From Brevibacillus fortis (GTDB taxonomy: Bacteria > Bacillota > Bacilli > Brevibacillales > Brevibacillaceae), in the NCBI RefSeq assembly GCF_003013395.1, contig NZ_PXZM01000002.1, positions 1 to 64,000 of the forward strand: a stretch of DNA of 64,000 nucleotides, written 5' to 3'. Made by a program: the position numbers and the translations under genes. Positions 50,586 through 63,158 of the stretch are shown here, piece after piece. Positions within the stretch are counted from its first letter, which is position 1, and the number at the start of each line of letters is the position of its first letter. The notes under the pieces were generated by a model. The model ran no database searches. It saw only the letters and a list, made by a program, of their open reading frames with translations, and was not told the origin of the DNA.

Positions 50586-50966
50586 CTATCCGATATAAGC
50601 TACGATTTCGATTTCAACTTTTACATCACGCGGCAGACGTGCCACCTCTACAGTGGAACGAGCTGGTTTATGATCGCCAAAATATTGGCCGTACACTTCG
50701 TTCAGTTGACCAAAATCATTCATGTCCTTGATGAATACGGTCGCTTTCACTACGTTAGTCAGGCTGCCACCGGCTTCTGCCAGTACTGCTTGAATGTTGG
50801 AAAAAACCTGATGGGTTTGCTCCACGACGTCACCTTCTACCAAAGTGCCGTCCGCACGCAGAGGAATCTGACCTGATGCAAAAAGAAATGGACCTACCTT
50901 TGCAGCTTGGCTGTAAGGACCAATAGCGGCAGGAGCCTTGTCAGTTGAAACAAAAGAGATTGCCAT
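50586..50966 (-). CDS. ridA: enamine/imine deaminase RidA (YabJ)
   Basis: 126 residues. [25 protein letters not shown] and the C-terminal [24 protein letters not shown] block with its conserved Arg are typical. Hydrolyses reactive enamines from PLP enzymes. In B. subtilis it is needed for PurR repression. It lies six bases after purR, so they are co-transcribed. Confidence 0.96.
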   Translation of the reverse strand: MAISFVSTDKAPAAIGPYSQAAKVGPFLFASGQIPLRADGTLVEGDVVEQTHQVFSNIQAVLAEAGGSLTNVVKATVFIKDMNDFGQLNEVYGQYFGDHKPARSTVEVARLPRDVKVEIEIVAYIG

Positions 50967-50972
50967 ACCTAT

Positions 50973-51806
50973 CTACTCCCCTCTATTTTCAAAAAAACTG
51001 CCCAGCTCTATTTCGATTTGCTTGCCCTTGAAGTCTACATCCTGCAGTTTTGCAAGCGATACATATTCATCTACCAAACGCTCAGAAACATCCGCTGTCG
51101 TTTCTACCAGTACGCCGCATCCTACTACGGTTGCACGGAATTCCTGTAACAGATCAATCATGCCCCGCAGTGTCCCGCCAGCTTTCATAAAGTCGTCCAC
51201 AATGAGGACGCGAGACTGCTCGGCCAAACCGCGGCGAGCGAGTGACATGGTTTGAATTCGTTTACTGGAACCCGATACATAGTTAATGCTCACTACTGAA
51301 CCTTCCGTCACCTTGTTGTCACGGCGCACAATCACAACAGGCACATTCAAAAACATAGCCGTCGCATACGCAAGCGGAATCCCCTTTGTTTCCACCGTCA
51401 TAACGACATCCACATTTTTATCCGCATAAGCGGTTGCAAAGAGCTTTCCGATCTTCGCCATCGTTTGTGGATTTCCGAGAATGTCGGACATGTACAAGTA
51501 TCCACCTGGCAAAAGTCTCTCTGGATTAGCGAGTTGACCGATCAGTTCGCGCATGAAGTGAAGGGCCTCTTCCGTCTTTACCTGTGGAATATACTTCACT
51601 CCGCCTGCCGCTCCCGCCACCGTTTTCAACAAGCCTACCCCTTGGACTTCAAAAGCCTCTTTGATGATAGACAAGTCTTCACTGATGGATGATTTCGCTG
51701 CGCCGTATTGTTCCGCGAACAGAGTGAGAGGAGTCAGCGTATGGGGATGGGCGAGCAAGTGCTGCGTCATGTCAACCAGACGTGCACTTCTGCGCAATTT
51801 CTTCAT
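50973..51806 (-). CDS. purR: purine operon repressor PurR
   Basis: 277 residues. An N-terminal winged helix (about 1-70) is fused to a phosphoribosyltransferase-like effector domain whose PRPP-binding loop VLIVDDFMKAGGTLRG is at about 200-215. PRPP relieves DNA binding. GGAGGAAG precedes ATG 51806. A single PurBox-like half site AAAACCGAATATT (51819-51831) overlaps the leader, but its inverted partner was not found. Confidence 0.96.
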   Translation of the reverse strand: MKKLRRSARLVDMTQHLLAHPHTLTPLTLFAEQYGAAKSSISEDLSIIKEAFEVQGVGLLKTVAGAAGGVKYIPQVKTEEALHFMRELIGQLANPERLLPGGYLYMSDILGNPQTMAKIGKLFATAYADKNVDVVMTVETKGIPLAYATAMFLNVPVVIVRRDNKVTEGSVVSINYVSGSSKRIQTMSLARRGLAEQSRVLIVDDFMKAGGTLRGMIDLLQEFRATVVGCGVLVETTADVSERLVDEYVSLAKLQDVDFKGKQIEIELGSFFENRGE

Positions 51807-51861
51807 GGCTCTTCCTCCAAAACCGAATATTATGCTGTTAATGTATCATTTCCATACGGGT

Positions 51862-52749
51862 TTATGCAAGTATTTCCCCATCTTGAGCGCCTAACATTCG
51901 GACAACAAACACATCTTTGACAAAACCTCGCAACGCATTGTAGATCCGATGTACTTTCGCTTCCTTTTGCACAAGAGCAAACACAGTAGGACCGCTACCA
52001 GACATTAGGACACCATCTGCTCCCGAAGCGATCATGAGATCCTTGATCTGCCTTACTTGTGGATGGAGCGAGAGTGTGACGTTCTCCAACACATTCCCAA
52101 GAGATTGGCACATGAGTGAAAAGTCTTGAGTCGCGATGGCTTGCAGCATTTGTTTGGTATCGGGATGATTATCGATCTGGGCCACACGCAGGTTTCCGTA
52201 TACATCCGGTGTAGATACCCCGATAGGAGGCTTCGCTAGAATGACCCAGCACGGTGCAGGCGCTCCCAGATGCGCAATCTGTTCGCCACGCCCTGTCGCC
52301 AGCGCTGTTCCTCCATAAACGCAGAATGGCACATCAGAGCCAATTTCCGCTCCGATTTTAGCCAACTCATCTTTGGTCAGCCCGAGATTCCACAATTGGT
52401 TCAAGCCGCGCAGTGTTGCTGCTGCATCACTGCTCCCGCCTGCCAGTCCAGCCGCAACCGGAATTTGCTTGTCGATATACAAGTGTACGCCCTGGCGTAC
52501 TTGAAATTTTTCTTTCATGAGCGTTGCCGCTTTATATGCGTGGTTACGGATATCATCCGGTACGAAGCTGGCAGAACAGTCCAGCGTAATCTCACCATCT
52601 TCGCGTAGAGTCATGTCCACACGATCTGCCAAGTCTACGGTTGTCATCACCATTTCTACTTCGTGATAACCGTCCGGCCGTTTGGCAAGCACGTCGAGAG
52701 TCAAATTAATTTTGGCCGGAGCTTTGACCGAGATACGCACGTAGTTCAC
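51862..52749 (-). CDS. ispE: 4-diphosphocytidyl-2-C-methyl-D-erythritol kinase
   Basis: 295 residues. GHMP kinase with [14 protein letters not shown] at the start, the ATP loop [17 protein letters not shown] (about 97-113) and the C-terminal [12 protein letters not shown]. Fourth step of the MEP isoprenoid pathway. The frame begins at GTG 52749 with a weak ribosome site; GTG 52740 preceded by AGAGGTG is possible. Located between sspF and purR as in B. subtilis. Confidence 0.96.
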   Translation of the reverse strand: MNYVRISVKAPAKINLTLDVLAKRPDGYHEVEMVMTTVDLADRVDMTLREDGEITLDCSASFVPDDIRNHAYKAATLMKEKFQVRQGVHLYIDKQIPVAAGLAGGSSDAAATLRGLNQLWNLGLTKDELAKIGAEIGSDVPFCVYGGTALATGRGEQIAHLGAPAPCWVILAKPPIGVSTPDVYGNLRVAQIDNHPDTKQMLQAIATQDFSLMCQSLGNVLENVTLSLHPQVRQIKDLMIASGADGVLMSGSGPTVFALVQKEAKVHRIYNALRGFVKDVFVVRMLGAQDGEILA

Positions 52750-52883
52750 CTCTACCTACTTTCTAAATTTCCTAGTCTCTTATTGTAGCATAGGCAAACT
52801 CACCCATGCCACTTGATCAATTAAAAAGAATAGGATCGAAATCATTATGGGTATTTCGAAAATTCAGCTCTCATTATAGAAAA

Positions 52884-52908
52884 AAGGCCGGGATGCCCCG
52901 GCCTTGTC
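52884..52908 (-). terminator. terminator after sspF
   Basis: GC-rich stem AAGGCCGGG/CCCGGCCTT (52884-52892 with 52897-52905), with six T on the minus strand. Confidence 0.88.
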
Positions 52909-52956
52909 AACGAGTGTTTATATGGTGAGAAACGTCCCTACGATAAACCCCAAACG

Positions 52957-53136
52957 TTACAATCGCTTAGCGGCTAACGCTTCCTCAGCAAGCTGAACAG
53001 CGCGCTTAACCATGTTACCCGCGTCCCGTGTCGTGATGCCTCCCCAACCCTCGGCTTTTACCGTATCGTAAAACCCAAGCTCCTTGGCCAGTTCCATCTT
53101 AAACTGCTCTGACATCAGTCCTCGTCTGCGACCCAT
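52957..53136 (-). CDS. sspF: small acid-soluble spore protein, alpha/beta-type-like (SspF)
   Basis: 59 residues from ATG 53136, which follows AGGAGG by 5 nt; the open frame extends further without support. [42 protein letters not shown] shows the ELG…G.WG.…R..G.MV pattern of alpha/beta SASPs. Coats or protects spore DNA. Upstream on minus, GCAAT–18/19 bp–CACACTA (about 53168-53195) resembles a sigma-G promoter with one mismatch in the -10. Confidence 0.92.
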   Translation of the reverse strand: MGRRRGLMSEQFKMELAKELGFYDTVKAEGWGGITTRDAGNMVKRAVQLAEEALAAKRL

Positions 53137-53227
53137 AGCACCCTCCTTCTCGTTGACAGGCTTAGTGTGCTCCACGCAGTCTTTTTTCATTGCATCACCC
53201 AAATGTTCAGAGCTTTTCGATATAAAA

Positions 53228-53262
53228 AACAAAACAGTAGAACCCAAAAGGGCTCTACTGTT
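53228..53262 (-). terminator. terminator overlapping the veg stop
   Basis: 12-bp stem (one mismatch) AACAGTAGAGCC/GGTTCTACTGTT followed by TTGTTTTTT on minus. Its upstream arm includes the last veg codons. Confidence 0.8.
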
Positions 53263-53527
53263 GTACAAATGTGATGCGGATGTGCTCGTTTTCGCGGCAC
53301 ACCGTCAATTCTACTGTTTCCGTCAAGATGTCAGCATAGCTGTAAGATACCCGCTCAAAGAGTTGGTCGTCATCCAGCTTTACCACAAACACAGATGGGT
53401 AAGTTTCTTCGAGGATGCCACTACGTTCAACGGTTTTGCGGCGACCGCCATTAGCCTTCAGCAGGATGCGCTCACCAATGTGTCCGTCTAAACTACGTTT
53501 AATGTCAAGTAACGCGTTTCTTGCCAT
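53255..53527 (-). CDS. veg: Veg protein, biofilm/sporulation-associated
   Basis: 90 residues from ATG 53527, with GAGGTGG upstream. [48 protein letters not shown] is the conserved Veg/DUF1021 sequence, an Sm-like small barrel. In B. subtilis it stimulates biofilm genes by acting on SinR. It has two tandem strong sigma-A promoters here. Confidence 0.95.
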   Translation of the reverse strand: MARNALLDIKRSLDGHIGERILLKANGGRRKTVERSGILEETYPSVFVVKLDDDQLFERVSYSYADILTETVELTVCRENEHIRITFVQQ

Positions 53528-53552
53528 TGTTCCATCCACCTCGCTTACATCT

Positions 53553-53622
53553 ATTATAACAGCTCCCTTATATTTTGTCAAAGAAATAAAAAATTATAGC
53601 AACCCTGCAGATATTTTGTCAA
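53553..53622 (-). promoter_or_regulatory. two tandem consensus promoters of veg
   Basis: Proximal: TTGACA (53576-53581), 17 bp, TATAAT (53553-53558). Distal: TTGACA (53617-53622), 18 bp, TATAAT (53593-53598). Both hexamers are perfect in both promoters. A third TTGACA at 53654-53659 lacks a good -10. The three -35 boxes share the extension TTGACAAAATAT or TTGACAAATAT, as if duplicated. Confidence 0.93.
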
Positions 53623-53685
53623 CGGGGTTTTTTTCATAAAATACGTAGATATTTGTCAAATAATATGCATAAAGGGCTTAAATAC

Positions 53686-53731
53686 GCAAAAACCCCCATT
53701 CTTGGGAGATCTCGCCCAAAAATAAGGGGGT
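53686..53731 (-). terminator. terminator after rsmA
   Basis: Two-part stem: CCCCC/GGGGG outer and TTGGG/CCCAA inner, with a T run on the minus strand. Confidence 0.85.
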
Positions 53732-53743
53732 CGTCTACACGAT

Positions 53744-54640
<897 letters not shown>

Positions 54641-55192
54641 TTACTCCCTCTCTTTGTTGATGGCCGTAATGGCCGCTTCGAATTCTGCTCGACTGATTTG
54701 GAAGGCATTGAGACGTTGCAGCATTTGCTTGGCGTTGGCATATCCGATCCCTAATGCTTCTCCCAGCTTGATTCTACGTTCTTTGGCATCTACTCCGGAC
54801 GTAAGGCCATTTGTCAACAAATCGTCAGAGGTAATCTCTCCAGCCGTTTCCGCCATTTCGGTACGCACTTCTGAGAGCGCACGAATAATCACGTCAGGTG
54901 TGGCGTTTTCGACGCCGATGTCGCCCTTTTTGGTACCGTCCTCCTGAGTAATAAATGCATGCTTGCAGCCTGAAACCGACTTGCTGATAATTTTGCGGAT
55001 GCGCTCCCCTTGATAATCAGGGTCTGTAAAAATAATAACACCGCGTTTTTGTTGCGCCAGCCTGATTTTTTCAATCGTTCTTTTATGAATGGCAGAACCG
55101 CCAGTTTCAATTGTATCGGCATTAACCGCACGCTTGATTGCTGCGGTATCGTCTCGTCCTTCCACCACGATGACTTCCTTGATCTTCATCAT
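54641..55192 (-). CDS. rnmV: ribonuclease M5
   Basis: 183 residues. Toprim domain with EVIVVEGRDD and IIFTDPDYQGERIR (Glu and DxD metal residues), and a C-terminal helical 5S-rRNA/L18-binding region. Matures 5S rRNA. GGGAGC precedes ATG 55192. Confidence 0.96.
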   Translation of the reverse strand: MMKIKEVIVVEGRDDTAAIKRAVNADTIETGGSAIHKRTIEKIRLAQQKRGVIIFTDPDYQGERIRKIISKSVSGCKHAFITQEDGTKKGDIGVENATPDVIIRALSEVRTEMAETAGEITSDDLLTNGLTSGVDAKERRIKLGEALGIGYANAKQMLQRLNAFQISRAEFEAAITAINKERE

Positions 55193-55339
55193 GTGCTCCC
55201 ACTTTCGTACAAAGTCGGTACGATACTAGTGTTCCAAAAAAAACCGTACCCAAAGCCCAAATGACATGAAACATTTGGTAAATAAGGATCGTCTAACTAA
55301 CAAACAGCTTATCACAATAACCTTGGAGGAAACAGAAGA

Positions 55340-55359
55340 ACAGGAGCAATCGCTCCTGT
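55340..55359 (-). terminator. terminator after yabE
   Basis: Minus-strand stem ACAGGAGC/GCTCCTGT with GATT loop, followed by TCTTCTGTTT. Confidence 0.75.
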
Positions 55360-55360
55360 C

Positions 55361-56458
55361 CTAAGGCTTCTGTGGTCCAATGATATATACAGTTTTGTTT
55401 CGCTTGCGACCGAATTTCCTCGCCTCGGACTCCGTGCCTACGAATACGTCGATTTTGCCACCTTTCATGGCACCACCCGTATCTTCAGCTCGACGATACC
55501 CAACACCTTCAATGTACACCCACCATCCATACGGAATGACTTTAGGATCTACAGCGATGGTGTGACCTGTCTTGGCTTTTACCCCTGTCGATGTGCGTCC
55601 ATAGCCCGGCGAGCTTGGGTGTTTGCCACCTCCCGAAGGAGTATAAGCAGTCAGGGTAACCCCGTTCAGTACTTTTTTCGGCCTAAACACTTTTCCACCA
55701 CGCGAAACCGGACCAGCTGCAGAAGCAACCAGGACCCGATCTGGTTGACCCTTTTTCTGCAACATTGGGACTGCGGTACCCATGGCTACAACATTATCTT
55801 TCTTCGGTACAAGTACATCTCTTTTGACCAGATCACGGGAGACTTCTTTTCCATCTTCCATGACTAGCTTATAGTGTGCAATTGCCTTACCTTCTTGCCC
55901 GCTCTGTAATACGCGGGTCTTACCTTTTTCAAGCGCTGGATCATTTTTGCGTATTTCTTGAAAGGCGACTCGCTCATCGACTTTTACCATTTTCTCGACA
56001 ACCCGCTTTACGCTGATCGAGGAGTCCTTGGTAATTGCAGCGGTCAATGCCGGTTCTACCCGGTCCTTCTCACCTAGCACGATGCCGCCGTCCTTCAACG
56101 CACCAGCAACATCACGACTAAGTGTCTCTATCGTTTTTTTCTGCCCGTCAACCTGGATTGGTATGGACCAGGTCGTATATAAAGTAATGAGTGCTCCGTC
56201 TGTTAGCTTCGTCTCAGGTGTTGGTTGAAGGGAATCCTTTTCCGTTACCGTAATGTTTCGCTCGGTTAAGAACTGCTCAACGGTCTTGGCTTTTGTAGCG
56301 ACCGTCTTGCTTTCTCCGTCCAACGAAAAAGTGACCTGTTTTGGCTGAGTAGCCTGGGCAGAGAAATAGCCAATCATGGGAACGAGCACAAGAGCAAGGC
56401 AGCCAAACATGACTAGCCCACGATTCTTATACCTTTCCCATATCGCGCGTAACTCCAT
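55361..56458 (-). CDS. yabE: cell wall protein YabE (ubiquitin-like DUF348, G5 and 3D domains)
   Basis: About 365 residues. A membrane anchor/signal (about 15-35), two DUF348 repeats (about 40-150), a G5 domain (about 155-235) and a C-terminal 3D/RlpA-like domain with TAYTPSGGGKHPSS… and the catalytic Asp pair in YRRAEDTGGAMKGGKIDVFV. It resembles resuscitation-promoting lytic enzymes acting on peptidoglycan. ATG 56458 follows AGGAG by 8 nt. A strong promoter and a roughly 110-nt leader precede it. Confidence 0.93.
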   Translation of the reverse strand: MELRAIWERYKNRGLVMFGCLALVLVPMIGYFSAQATQPKQVTFSLDGESKTVATKAKTVEQFLTERNITVTEKDSLQPTPETKLTDGALITLYTTWSIPIQVDGQKKTIETLSRDVAGALKDGGIVLGEKDRVEPALTAAITKDSSISVKRVVEKMVKVDERVAFQEIRKNDPALEKGKTRVLQSGQEGKAIAHYKLVMEDGKEVSRDLVKRDVLVPKKDNVVAMGTAVPMLQKKGQPDRVLVASAAGPVSRGGKVFRPKKVLNGVTLTAYTPSGGGKHPSSPGYGRTSTGVKAKTGHTIAVDPKVIPYGWWVYIEGVGYRRAEDTGGAMKGGKIDVFVGTESEARKFGRKRNKTVYIIGPQKP

Positions 56459-56573
56459 TTCCCACACTCCTTTTCCTAGAAAAGCACGAGGCTCTTCTTG
56501 TCTAGCCAGGTAAGGGTCGATGTAATTGCACTAATATTCTGGAAGTGGCCGGTACTTCACAAGGTCGGCTTTG

Positions 56574-56602
56574 ATTGTATTTCACTTTCCCGGCTTTGTC
56601 AA
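56574..56602 (-). promoter_or_regulatory. yabE sigma-A promoter
   Basis: Minus-strand TTGACA (56597-56602), 17 bp, TACAAT (56574-56579), about 115 bp upstream of the start. Confidence 0.82.
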
Positions 56603-56774
56603 ATTTACCCTCCCTTTTGGCTGAAGCGATAATGGTACCAGACTAGCAAAATAGGCATGGCGAATGGTAGCAGAAACCTGTCGAGAAGCCATGTCGGATG
56701 GACAATAATCGTTCGACACATTGTTCATCGTATGCGTCGACAAAATGGAGTAGAACCGGGGTGCCTGACACGAA

Positions 56775-56814
56775 AAAACGGGAAATCACGTGATCAATCG
56801 TGATTTCCCGTTTT
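56775..56814 (-). terminator. terminator after tatD
   Basis: Sixteen-bp perfect stem AAAACGGGAAATCACG/CGTGATTTCCCGTTTT; flanking A and T runs make it usable in both directions. Confidence 0.9.
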
Positions 56815-56816
56815 AC

Positions 56817-57587
56817 TTAACCATTCATCCGAAAAAGACGTCTGGCATTGTCTGCGGTAATTTGTGCCATTTCCTCATAAGACAAACCATGAATGTTCGC
56901 CATTTCTTCGCAGACGTAGCGCACATATCCACTCTCATTTCGCTTTCCGCGGAAAGGATGCGGAGTGAGATACGGGCAATCTGTCTCTATCAACAGTTTG
57001 TCTAGCGGTACCTTCGCCGCTACTTCTTTTGGCTGCTTGGCATTCTTGAACGTAAGCGGACCACCGAACGAAATATAAAAATTCATGTCCAGTGCCTGCT
57101 TCGCTGTTTCCCAGCTGCCAGAGAAGCAATGCATAATGCCGCCAACATCTGCTGCTTTCTCTTCCTTAAGGATCGTCAAAACGTCTTGGTGCGCATCGCG
57201 ATTGTGAATGATGATCGGCATGTCGAGCTTGCGAGCTAGACGAATCTGCTTGCGGAATACCTCTGCCTGCACATCACGAGGCGACGTATCCCAGTAGTAG
57301 TCCAAGCCCATTTCACCCAATCCCACTACTTTCGGATCACGACTGAGTTCCTCGATCCATTCTAGGTGTTCGTCTGTCATGTCCTTGGCGTCTTGCGGAT
57401 GCCAACCGATGACGGCGTAAATAAAGTCATAGGCATGAGCCAAATCCATGCAGGTTGGAATTGTTTCAGCGTTGAATCCGATGTTCACAATCGTACTGAC
57501 GCCGTTTTCCTGCGCACGAGTAATGACCTCCGCACGATCTTCATCGAATTCCTTCGCATTTAGATGAGCATGGGTTTCAAATAACAA
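56817..57587 (-). CDS. tatD: TatD family DNase/metal hydrolase (YabD)
   Basis: 256 residues. Metal ligands THAHLN at the N-terminus, GEMGLDYY, IIHNRDAH, MHCFSG and TDCPYL are all present. The start is TTG 57587 with GGAAGGA upstream. Lies between metG and yabE as in B. subtilis. Confidence 0.95.
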   Translation of the reverse strand: MLFETHAHLNAKEFDEDRAEVITRAQENGVSTIVNIGFNAETIPTCMDLAHAYDFIYAVIGWHPQDAKDMTDEHLEWIEELSRDPKVVGLGEMGLDYYWDTSPRDVQAEVFRKQIRLARKLDMPIIIHNRDAHQDVLTILKEEKAADVGGIMHCFSGSWETAKQALDMNFYISFGGPLTFKNAKQPKEVAAKVPLDKLLIETDCPYLTPHPFRGKRNESGYVRYVCEEMANIHGLSYEEMAQITADNARRLFRMNG

Positions 57588-57614
57588 GATGGGTCCTTCC
57601 TTTCCTTGCCCTCG

Positions 57615-59975
<2,361 letters not shown>

Positions 59976-59978
59976 TCT

Positions 59979-60006
59979 ATTGTACACGACCAACCCGTTT
60001 TGTAAA
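59979..60006 (-). promoter_or_regulatory. metG promoter
   Basis: Minus-strand TTTACA (60001-60006), 16 bp, TACAAT (59979-59984), just upstream of the T-box leader. Confidence 0.75.
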
Positions 60007-60096
60007 CATCCTCCGCTACCCCAATTTACTGAGGGATTTTGTCGCACTTCATAACAACTTTACAAAATACAAGAAAAAAAGAGAGAACTTGGGGTT

Positions 60097-60145
60097 TTTG
60101 TCGAAACGCCATATTGTAATTCGACATTCGTCGACTTATTCGACA
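60097..60145. promoter_or_regulatory. cluster of three Spo0A boxes
   Basis: TTTGTCGAA at 60097-60105 (plus), and TGTCGAA on the minus strand at 60120-60126 and 60139-60145. All keep the core heptamer. They lie about 130-180 bp upstream of the abrB promoter and 90-140 bp upstream of the metG promoter. Confidence 0.6.
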
Positions 60146-60274
60146 CCCAATACTTCCAGTAAATTTTATCCATAAAAATTTCCATATCGCTTCCAACATT
60201 TCGAAAAACACCGATTTAACAGCGTTTTCGTTTTGAAAAAACATTTTGCTTTTCAAGGAATTGTCAAAATCATG

Positions 60275-60325
60275 TTGACACCTTTGGGAATGGCTGGTAT
60301 GATTATCCCAACAGAAAATGTCGAA
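60275..60325 (+). promoter_or_regulatory. abrB promoter with downstream 0A box
   Basis: TTGACA (60275-60280), 17 bp, TATGAT (60298-60303). A perfect 0A core TGTCGAA (60319-60325) lies about ten bases past the expected transcript start. Spo0A~P bound there would block transcription, as in B. subtilis. Confidence 0.85.
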
Positions 60326-60395
60326 TATTGACGATAAATGATGAGCGTTTAACAATAGCATCGACATATACAGATTTTGGGAGGAGATTTTAACT

Positions 60396-60644
60396 ATGAT
60401 GAAATCAACCGGTATCGTTCGCAAAGTAGATGAATTGGGTCGTGTTGTTATTCCAATCGAATTGCGCCGCACTTTGGGTATCGCTGAGAAAGATGCTTTG
60501 GAAATCTATGTTGACGGAGAGCGCATCATCCTGAAAAAGTATGAGCCTGCATGTATTTTCTGTGGAAACGCTGACAAAGTATCTCATTTTAAAGGTAAAA
60601 TTGTATGCCAAGATTGCCTGACTGAAATGCCTGTTAAACGCTAA
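60396..60644 (+). CDS. abrB: transition-state regulator AbrB
   Basis: 82 residues. Swapped-hairpin DNA-binding domain MKSTGIVRKVDELGRVVIPIELRRTLGI, then the C-terminal multimerisation part with three Cys in ACIFCGNADKV…CQDCL. Represses post-exponential genes during growth, including spoVG in B. subtilis. GGGAGGAG precedes ATG 60396. One of few plus-strand genes in this half, as in B. subtilis. Confidence 0.97.
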   Translation: MMKSTGIVRKVDELGRVVIPIELRRTLGIAEKDALEIYVDGERIILKKYEPACIFCGNADKVSHFKGKIVCQDCLTEMPVKR

Positions 60645-60666
60645 CATCATATCATTACATAAACAT

Positions 60667-60704
60667 GCCTTCGTGAGGACAAGCCTCGCGAAGGCTATTT
60701 GTTT
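60667..60704 (+). terminator. terminator after abrB
   Basis: 12-bp stem GCCTTCGTGAGG/CCTCGCGAAGGC (one G:T pair) followed by TATTTGTTT. Confidence 0.85.
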
Positions 60705-60763
60705 GCTATTTCTTCTGCAACAAGGCTCGGAAGAAAAACAACCTTGTCGCTCACTCATTGACT

Positions 60764-61636
60764 TCATTCGCGATGATATTCGTTGTAAACATCTCGTTTG
60801 GATACGTTTCGATCATCGGCTGCTTGCTTGATGGCTTCCTTTTTCCCCATGCCTTGTGCGCAGTAATGATCCACATGCTCCACGATACTCAGCGATTGCC
60901 ACCATGAATCATCGACTTCGGCTTCCAACGGCCCGGTGTTTCCTTCGACAATGACACAAAACTCACCGCGCACCTCGCCGCTTCTGAGCCATTCCAACAG
61001 TTCGTCCAACGTCCCACGCACAAATTCCTCGTAGCGCTTTGTCAGCTCTCTTGCCAGGACAGCTCGCCGATTCCCCCACACTTCCCGCATGGCAGCAAGC
61101 GTCTTTTCCACCCGATGGGGAGCTTCATAAAAAATCAGCGTTTCTGAATATCGCTTCAGTCGTTCCAGTTCTTCGCGTCTTTCTTTGTTTTCGCGTCCCA
61201 TAAATCCGCAAAATACAAAGCGATCAGTAGGAAGACCGGAAGCGATCAAAGCTGTCAATGCCGCATTGGCGCCTGGAACAGGGATGACAGGGAATCCCGC
61301 TGCGGTCGCATCTCGTACCAGATCCGCACCCGGGTCGGAAATTGCCGGCAAGCCAGCGTCACTCACCAAGGCAATCTTCTTCCCTTCGGCTAGCCACTGC
61401 AACAACCCATTCCCACTTGCTTCCTTATTATGCTCGTGATAGCTGACTGTACGTTTTTCGATTTGAAAATGATTCAGCAGCTTTCTCGTTTGGCGCGTAT
61501 CTTCACACGCGATGACATCGACTTCACGCAACGTATTTAGACAGCGCACCGTGATATCATCGAGATTGCCGATGGGTGTAGCCACCAAATAAAGGACTCC
61601 TGCTTCTTCTGACGCAAAACTGCGTTGTACATTCAT
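60764..61636 (-). CDS. rsmI: 16S rRNA 2'-O-ribose C1402 methyltransferase
   Basis: 290 residues. Tetrapyrrole methylase fold: [65 protein letters not shown] 61636 overlaps the yazA stop (ATGA) and follows GGAGGGG. Same place as B. subtilis yabC. Confidence 0.95.
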   Translation of the reverse strand: MNVQRSFASEEAGVLYLVATPIGNLDDITVRCLNTLREVDVIACEDTRQTRKLLNHFQIEKRTVSYHEHNKEASGNGLLQWLAEGKKIALVSDAGLPAISDPGADLVRDATAAGFPVIPVPGANAALTALIASGLPTDRFVFCGFMGRENKERREELERLKRYSETLIFYEAPHRVEKTLAAMREVWGNRRAVLARELTKRYEEFVRGTLDELLEWLRSGEVRGEFCVIVEGNTGPLEAEVDDSWWQSLSIVEHVDHYCAQGMGKKEAIKQAADDRNVSKRDVYNEYHRE

Positions 61637-61908
61637 TCGGAGGCCCCTCCAATCAATTCTTCTTTTTTCTTTCGCGACAATCGTTTGATGCTCTCTTCGC
61701 GCTTGAGACCCCATGAACGGTCTGCTCCTTCTTCCCAATAAAGCAGCTCGACTGGCCCGCGACCTCTCGTATACTTGGCACCCTTTCCTTCATTATGAGT
61801 AGCCAAGCGACGGACCAGTTCTGTCGTATATCCAGTGTAGAGTGTCCCATCTGCACAAGACAGGATGTAGACATAGTGACTCTTACTCGAGGGAATCTCG
61901 TCTGCCAT
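61633..61908 (-). CDS. yazA: GIY-YIG nuclease superfamily protein YazA
   Basis: 91 residues. [49 protein letters not shown] carries the GIY-YIG core with its Arg; the UvrC-like stand-alone YhbQ/YazA group. Function uncertain. ATG 61908 with CAGGAAA upstream overlaps the preceding gene by 26 bases. Confidence 0.92.
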   Translation of the reverse strand: MADEIPSSKSHYVYILSCADGTLYTGYTTELVRRLATHNEGKGAKYTRGRGPVELLYWEEGADRSWGLKREESIKRLSRKKKEELIGGASE

Positions 61909-62650
61909 AATAGATTTCCTGTAGCTCTTCACAGTATTGCTCTCCATTTTCATATACAATCAGCGGTGGCTGAATTCTCAGCTCCGGCTTTCCACCCCTT
62001 ATTCCCTCGATCAGAACCATATTCGGCTCTGCTTCCCTACGCGGATAAACCAGACGCATCCGTTTCGGCTCGATGCCGTATTGGCGCATAAGCGAAACGA
62101 TGTCGATCAAACGTGTGGATCGATGCACGAGCGCCAACTTCCCGCCGTTTTTGAGCAACTGACTCCCCACACGAATGACATCCTCCAAAGACAGCATAAT
62201 CTCATGCCGAGCGATCGCAAAGTGCTCGCTGATATTTTGCTCCCCGCTCGTCGCAGGCATATACGGCGGATTGCATGTGATCAAATCGTACTTCCCATGC
62301 CCGAACAACGACACTGCATCCTTCACATCACCGTGATGCATCGTAATCCGTTCGTCCAAGCCGTTTAATATAACATTGCGGCTCGCCATACTGAACAAAC
62401 GCTCTTGAATTTCGATTCCATCAAAACTGGCCTCTGGCGTACGCGTGGTCATAATGAGCGGTATAGCTCCATTGCCCGTGCACATATCCAATACTTTTCC
62501 GCGTTTTGGCACCGATGCGAATCGCGCCAAAAGAACCGCATCCATCGAGAAGCAAAACACTTCGTGGCTCTGGATTATTTTCATTTCATGTGTCAATAAA
62601 TCATCGATGCGCTCTGTTTCATAAAGCGGCACGTTGGTGACAGGTTCCAT
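61883..62650 (-). CDS. TrmN6-like tRNA (adenine-N6) methyltransferase (YabB)
   Basis: 255 residues. Rossmann SAM domain with [15 protein letters not shown] (motif I), [10 protein letters not shown] and catalytic NPPYMP (N6-adenine methyltransferase NPPY). E. coli TrmN6 modifies A37 of tRNA-Val1. At the B. subtilis yabB position. The target in this organism is inferred from family. Confidence 0.92.
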   Translation of the reverse strand: MEPVTNVPLYETERIDDLLTHEMKIIQSHEVFCFSMDAVLLARFASVPKRGKVLDMCTGNGAIPLIMTTRTPEASFDGIEIQERLFSMASRNVILNGLDERITMHHGDVKDAVSLFGHGKYDLITCNPPYMPATSGEQNISEHFAIARHEIMLSLEDVIRVGSQLLKNGGKLALVHRSTRLIDIVSLMRQYGIEPKRMRLVYPRREAEPNMVLIEGIRGGKPELRIQPPLIVYENGEQYCEELQEIYYGRRDSLE

Positions 62651-62697
62651 CTACGGCTCGTACTCCCTTTTGTTCTTGTCTTATTATTCATATCCGG

Positions 62698-62734
62698 AAA
62701 AAAGCGACCTGACACGTTGCCCAGGTCGCTTTTT
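62698..62734 (-). terminator. terminator after yabA
   Basis: 12-bp stem AAAAGCGACCTG/CAGGTCGCTTTT with T runs. Confidence 0.9.
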
Positions 62735-62758
62735 CATGTGGTGCTGGTTACTCACCGC

Positions 62759-63130
62759 TTATTTTTGAGGGCCGCCGCTCAGGAATGAGAGACAGAACAG
62801 GCAATCCCCTTCTTTTCGCAGGCTGCCGAAATGCACATTACAAATATGAAATCCTTCCGCGTACAAACGGGCGAGGTTGTCATATCCTTCTCCGACCACT
62901 GCCTTTTTGGCTTTTTCCTTCGCGACAGGGCTTGTTCCCTTTTGTTTTGCTTGGGAGACGGTCTTTTTCCTGTCTAGTCGGTTGCGAAGGTGCTGGTTTT
63001 CAACGAGTAATTGGGCGTTTTCCTCCATCAAAACAACGATGACGTCTTTCAGTTCACCAATTTCTTTATAAAGGTCGCCAATACGTTCTTCAATGCTCGC
63101 CATCTTGACGAAGATTTCCCGTTTGTCCAC
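62759..63130 (-). CDS. yabA: replication initiation control protein YabA
   Basis: 123 residues. N-terminal leucine-zipper coiled coil (about 5-60), a basic linker, and a C-terminal zinc module with HICNVHFG…CLFCLSFL. Tethers DnaA to DnaN and limits re-initiation. Lies 28 bp after ricT. Confidence 0.95.
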   Translation of the reverse strand: MDKREIFVKMASIEERIGDLYKEIGELKDVIVVLMEENAQLLVENQHLRNRLDRKKTVSQAKQKGTSPVAKEKAKKAVVGEGYDNLARLYAEGFHICNVHFGSLRKEGDCLFCLSFLSGGPQK

Positions 63131-63158
63131 TAGCTCACCTCTCCCCTACCCCCACGCT

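Larger units (their letters stand above)
56468..56816. other. yabE leader and tatD downstream gap
   Basis: No gene is seen. The region holds the yabE promoter (56574-56602), its leader without a recognisable riboswitch, and the tatD terminator (56775-56814). One isolated 0A-box heptamer (TTCGACA) lies near 56711. Confidence 0.6.

Noticed and set aside
51819..51831. PurBox-like sequence in the purR leader
   Set aside because: Only one half site is visible; the inverted partner about 16 bp away that PurR needs was not found, so it is mentioned only under purR.
56468..56573. possible riboswitch in the yabE leader
   Set aside because: I looked for ydaO-type and other known cores and saw none; the leader has no strong stem before the ribosome site.
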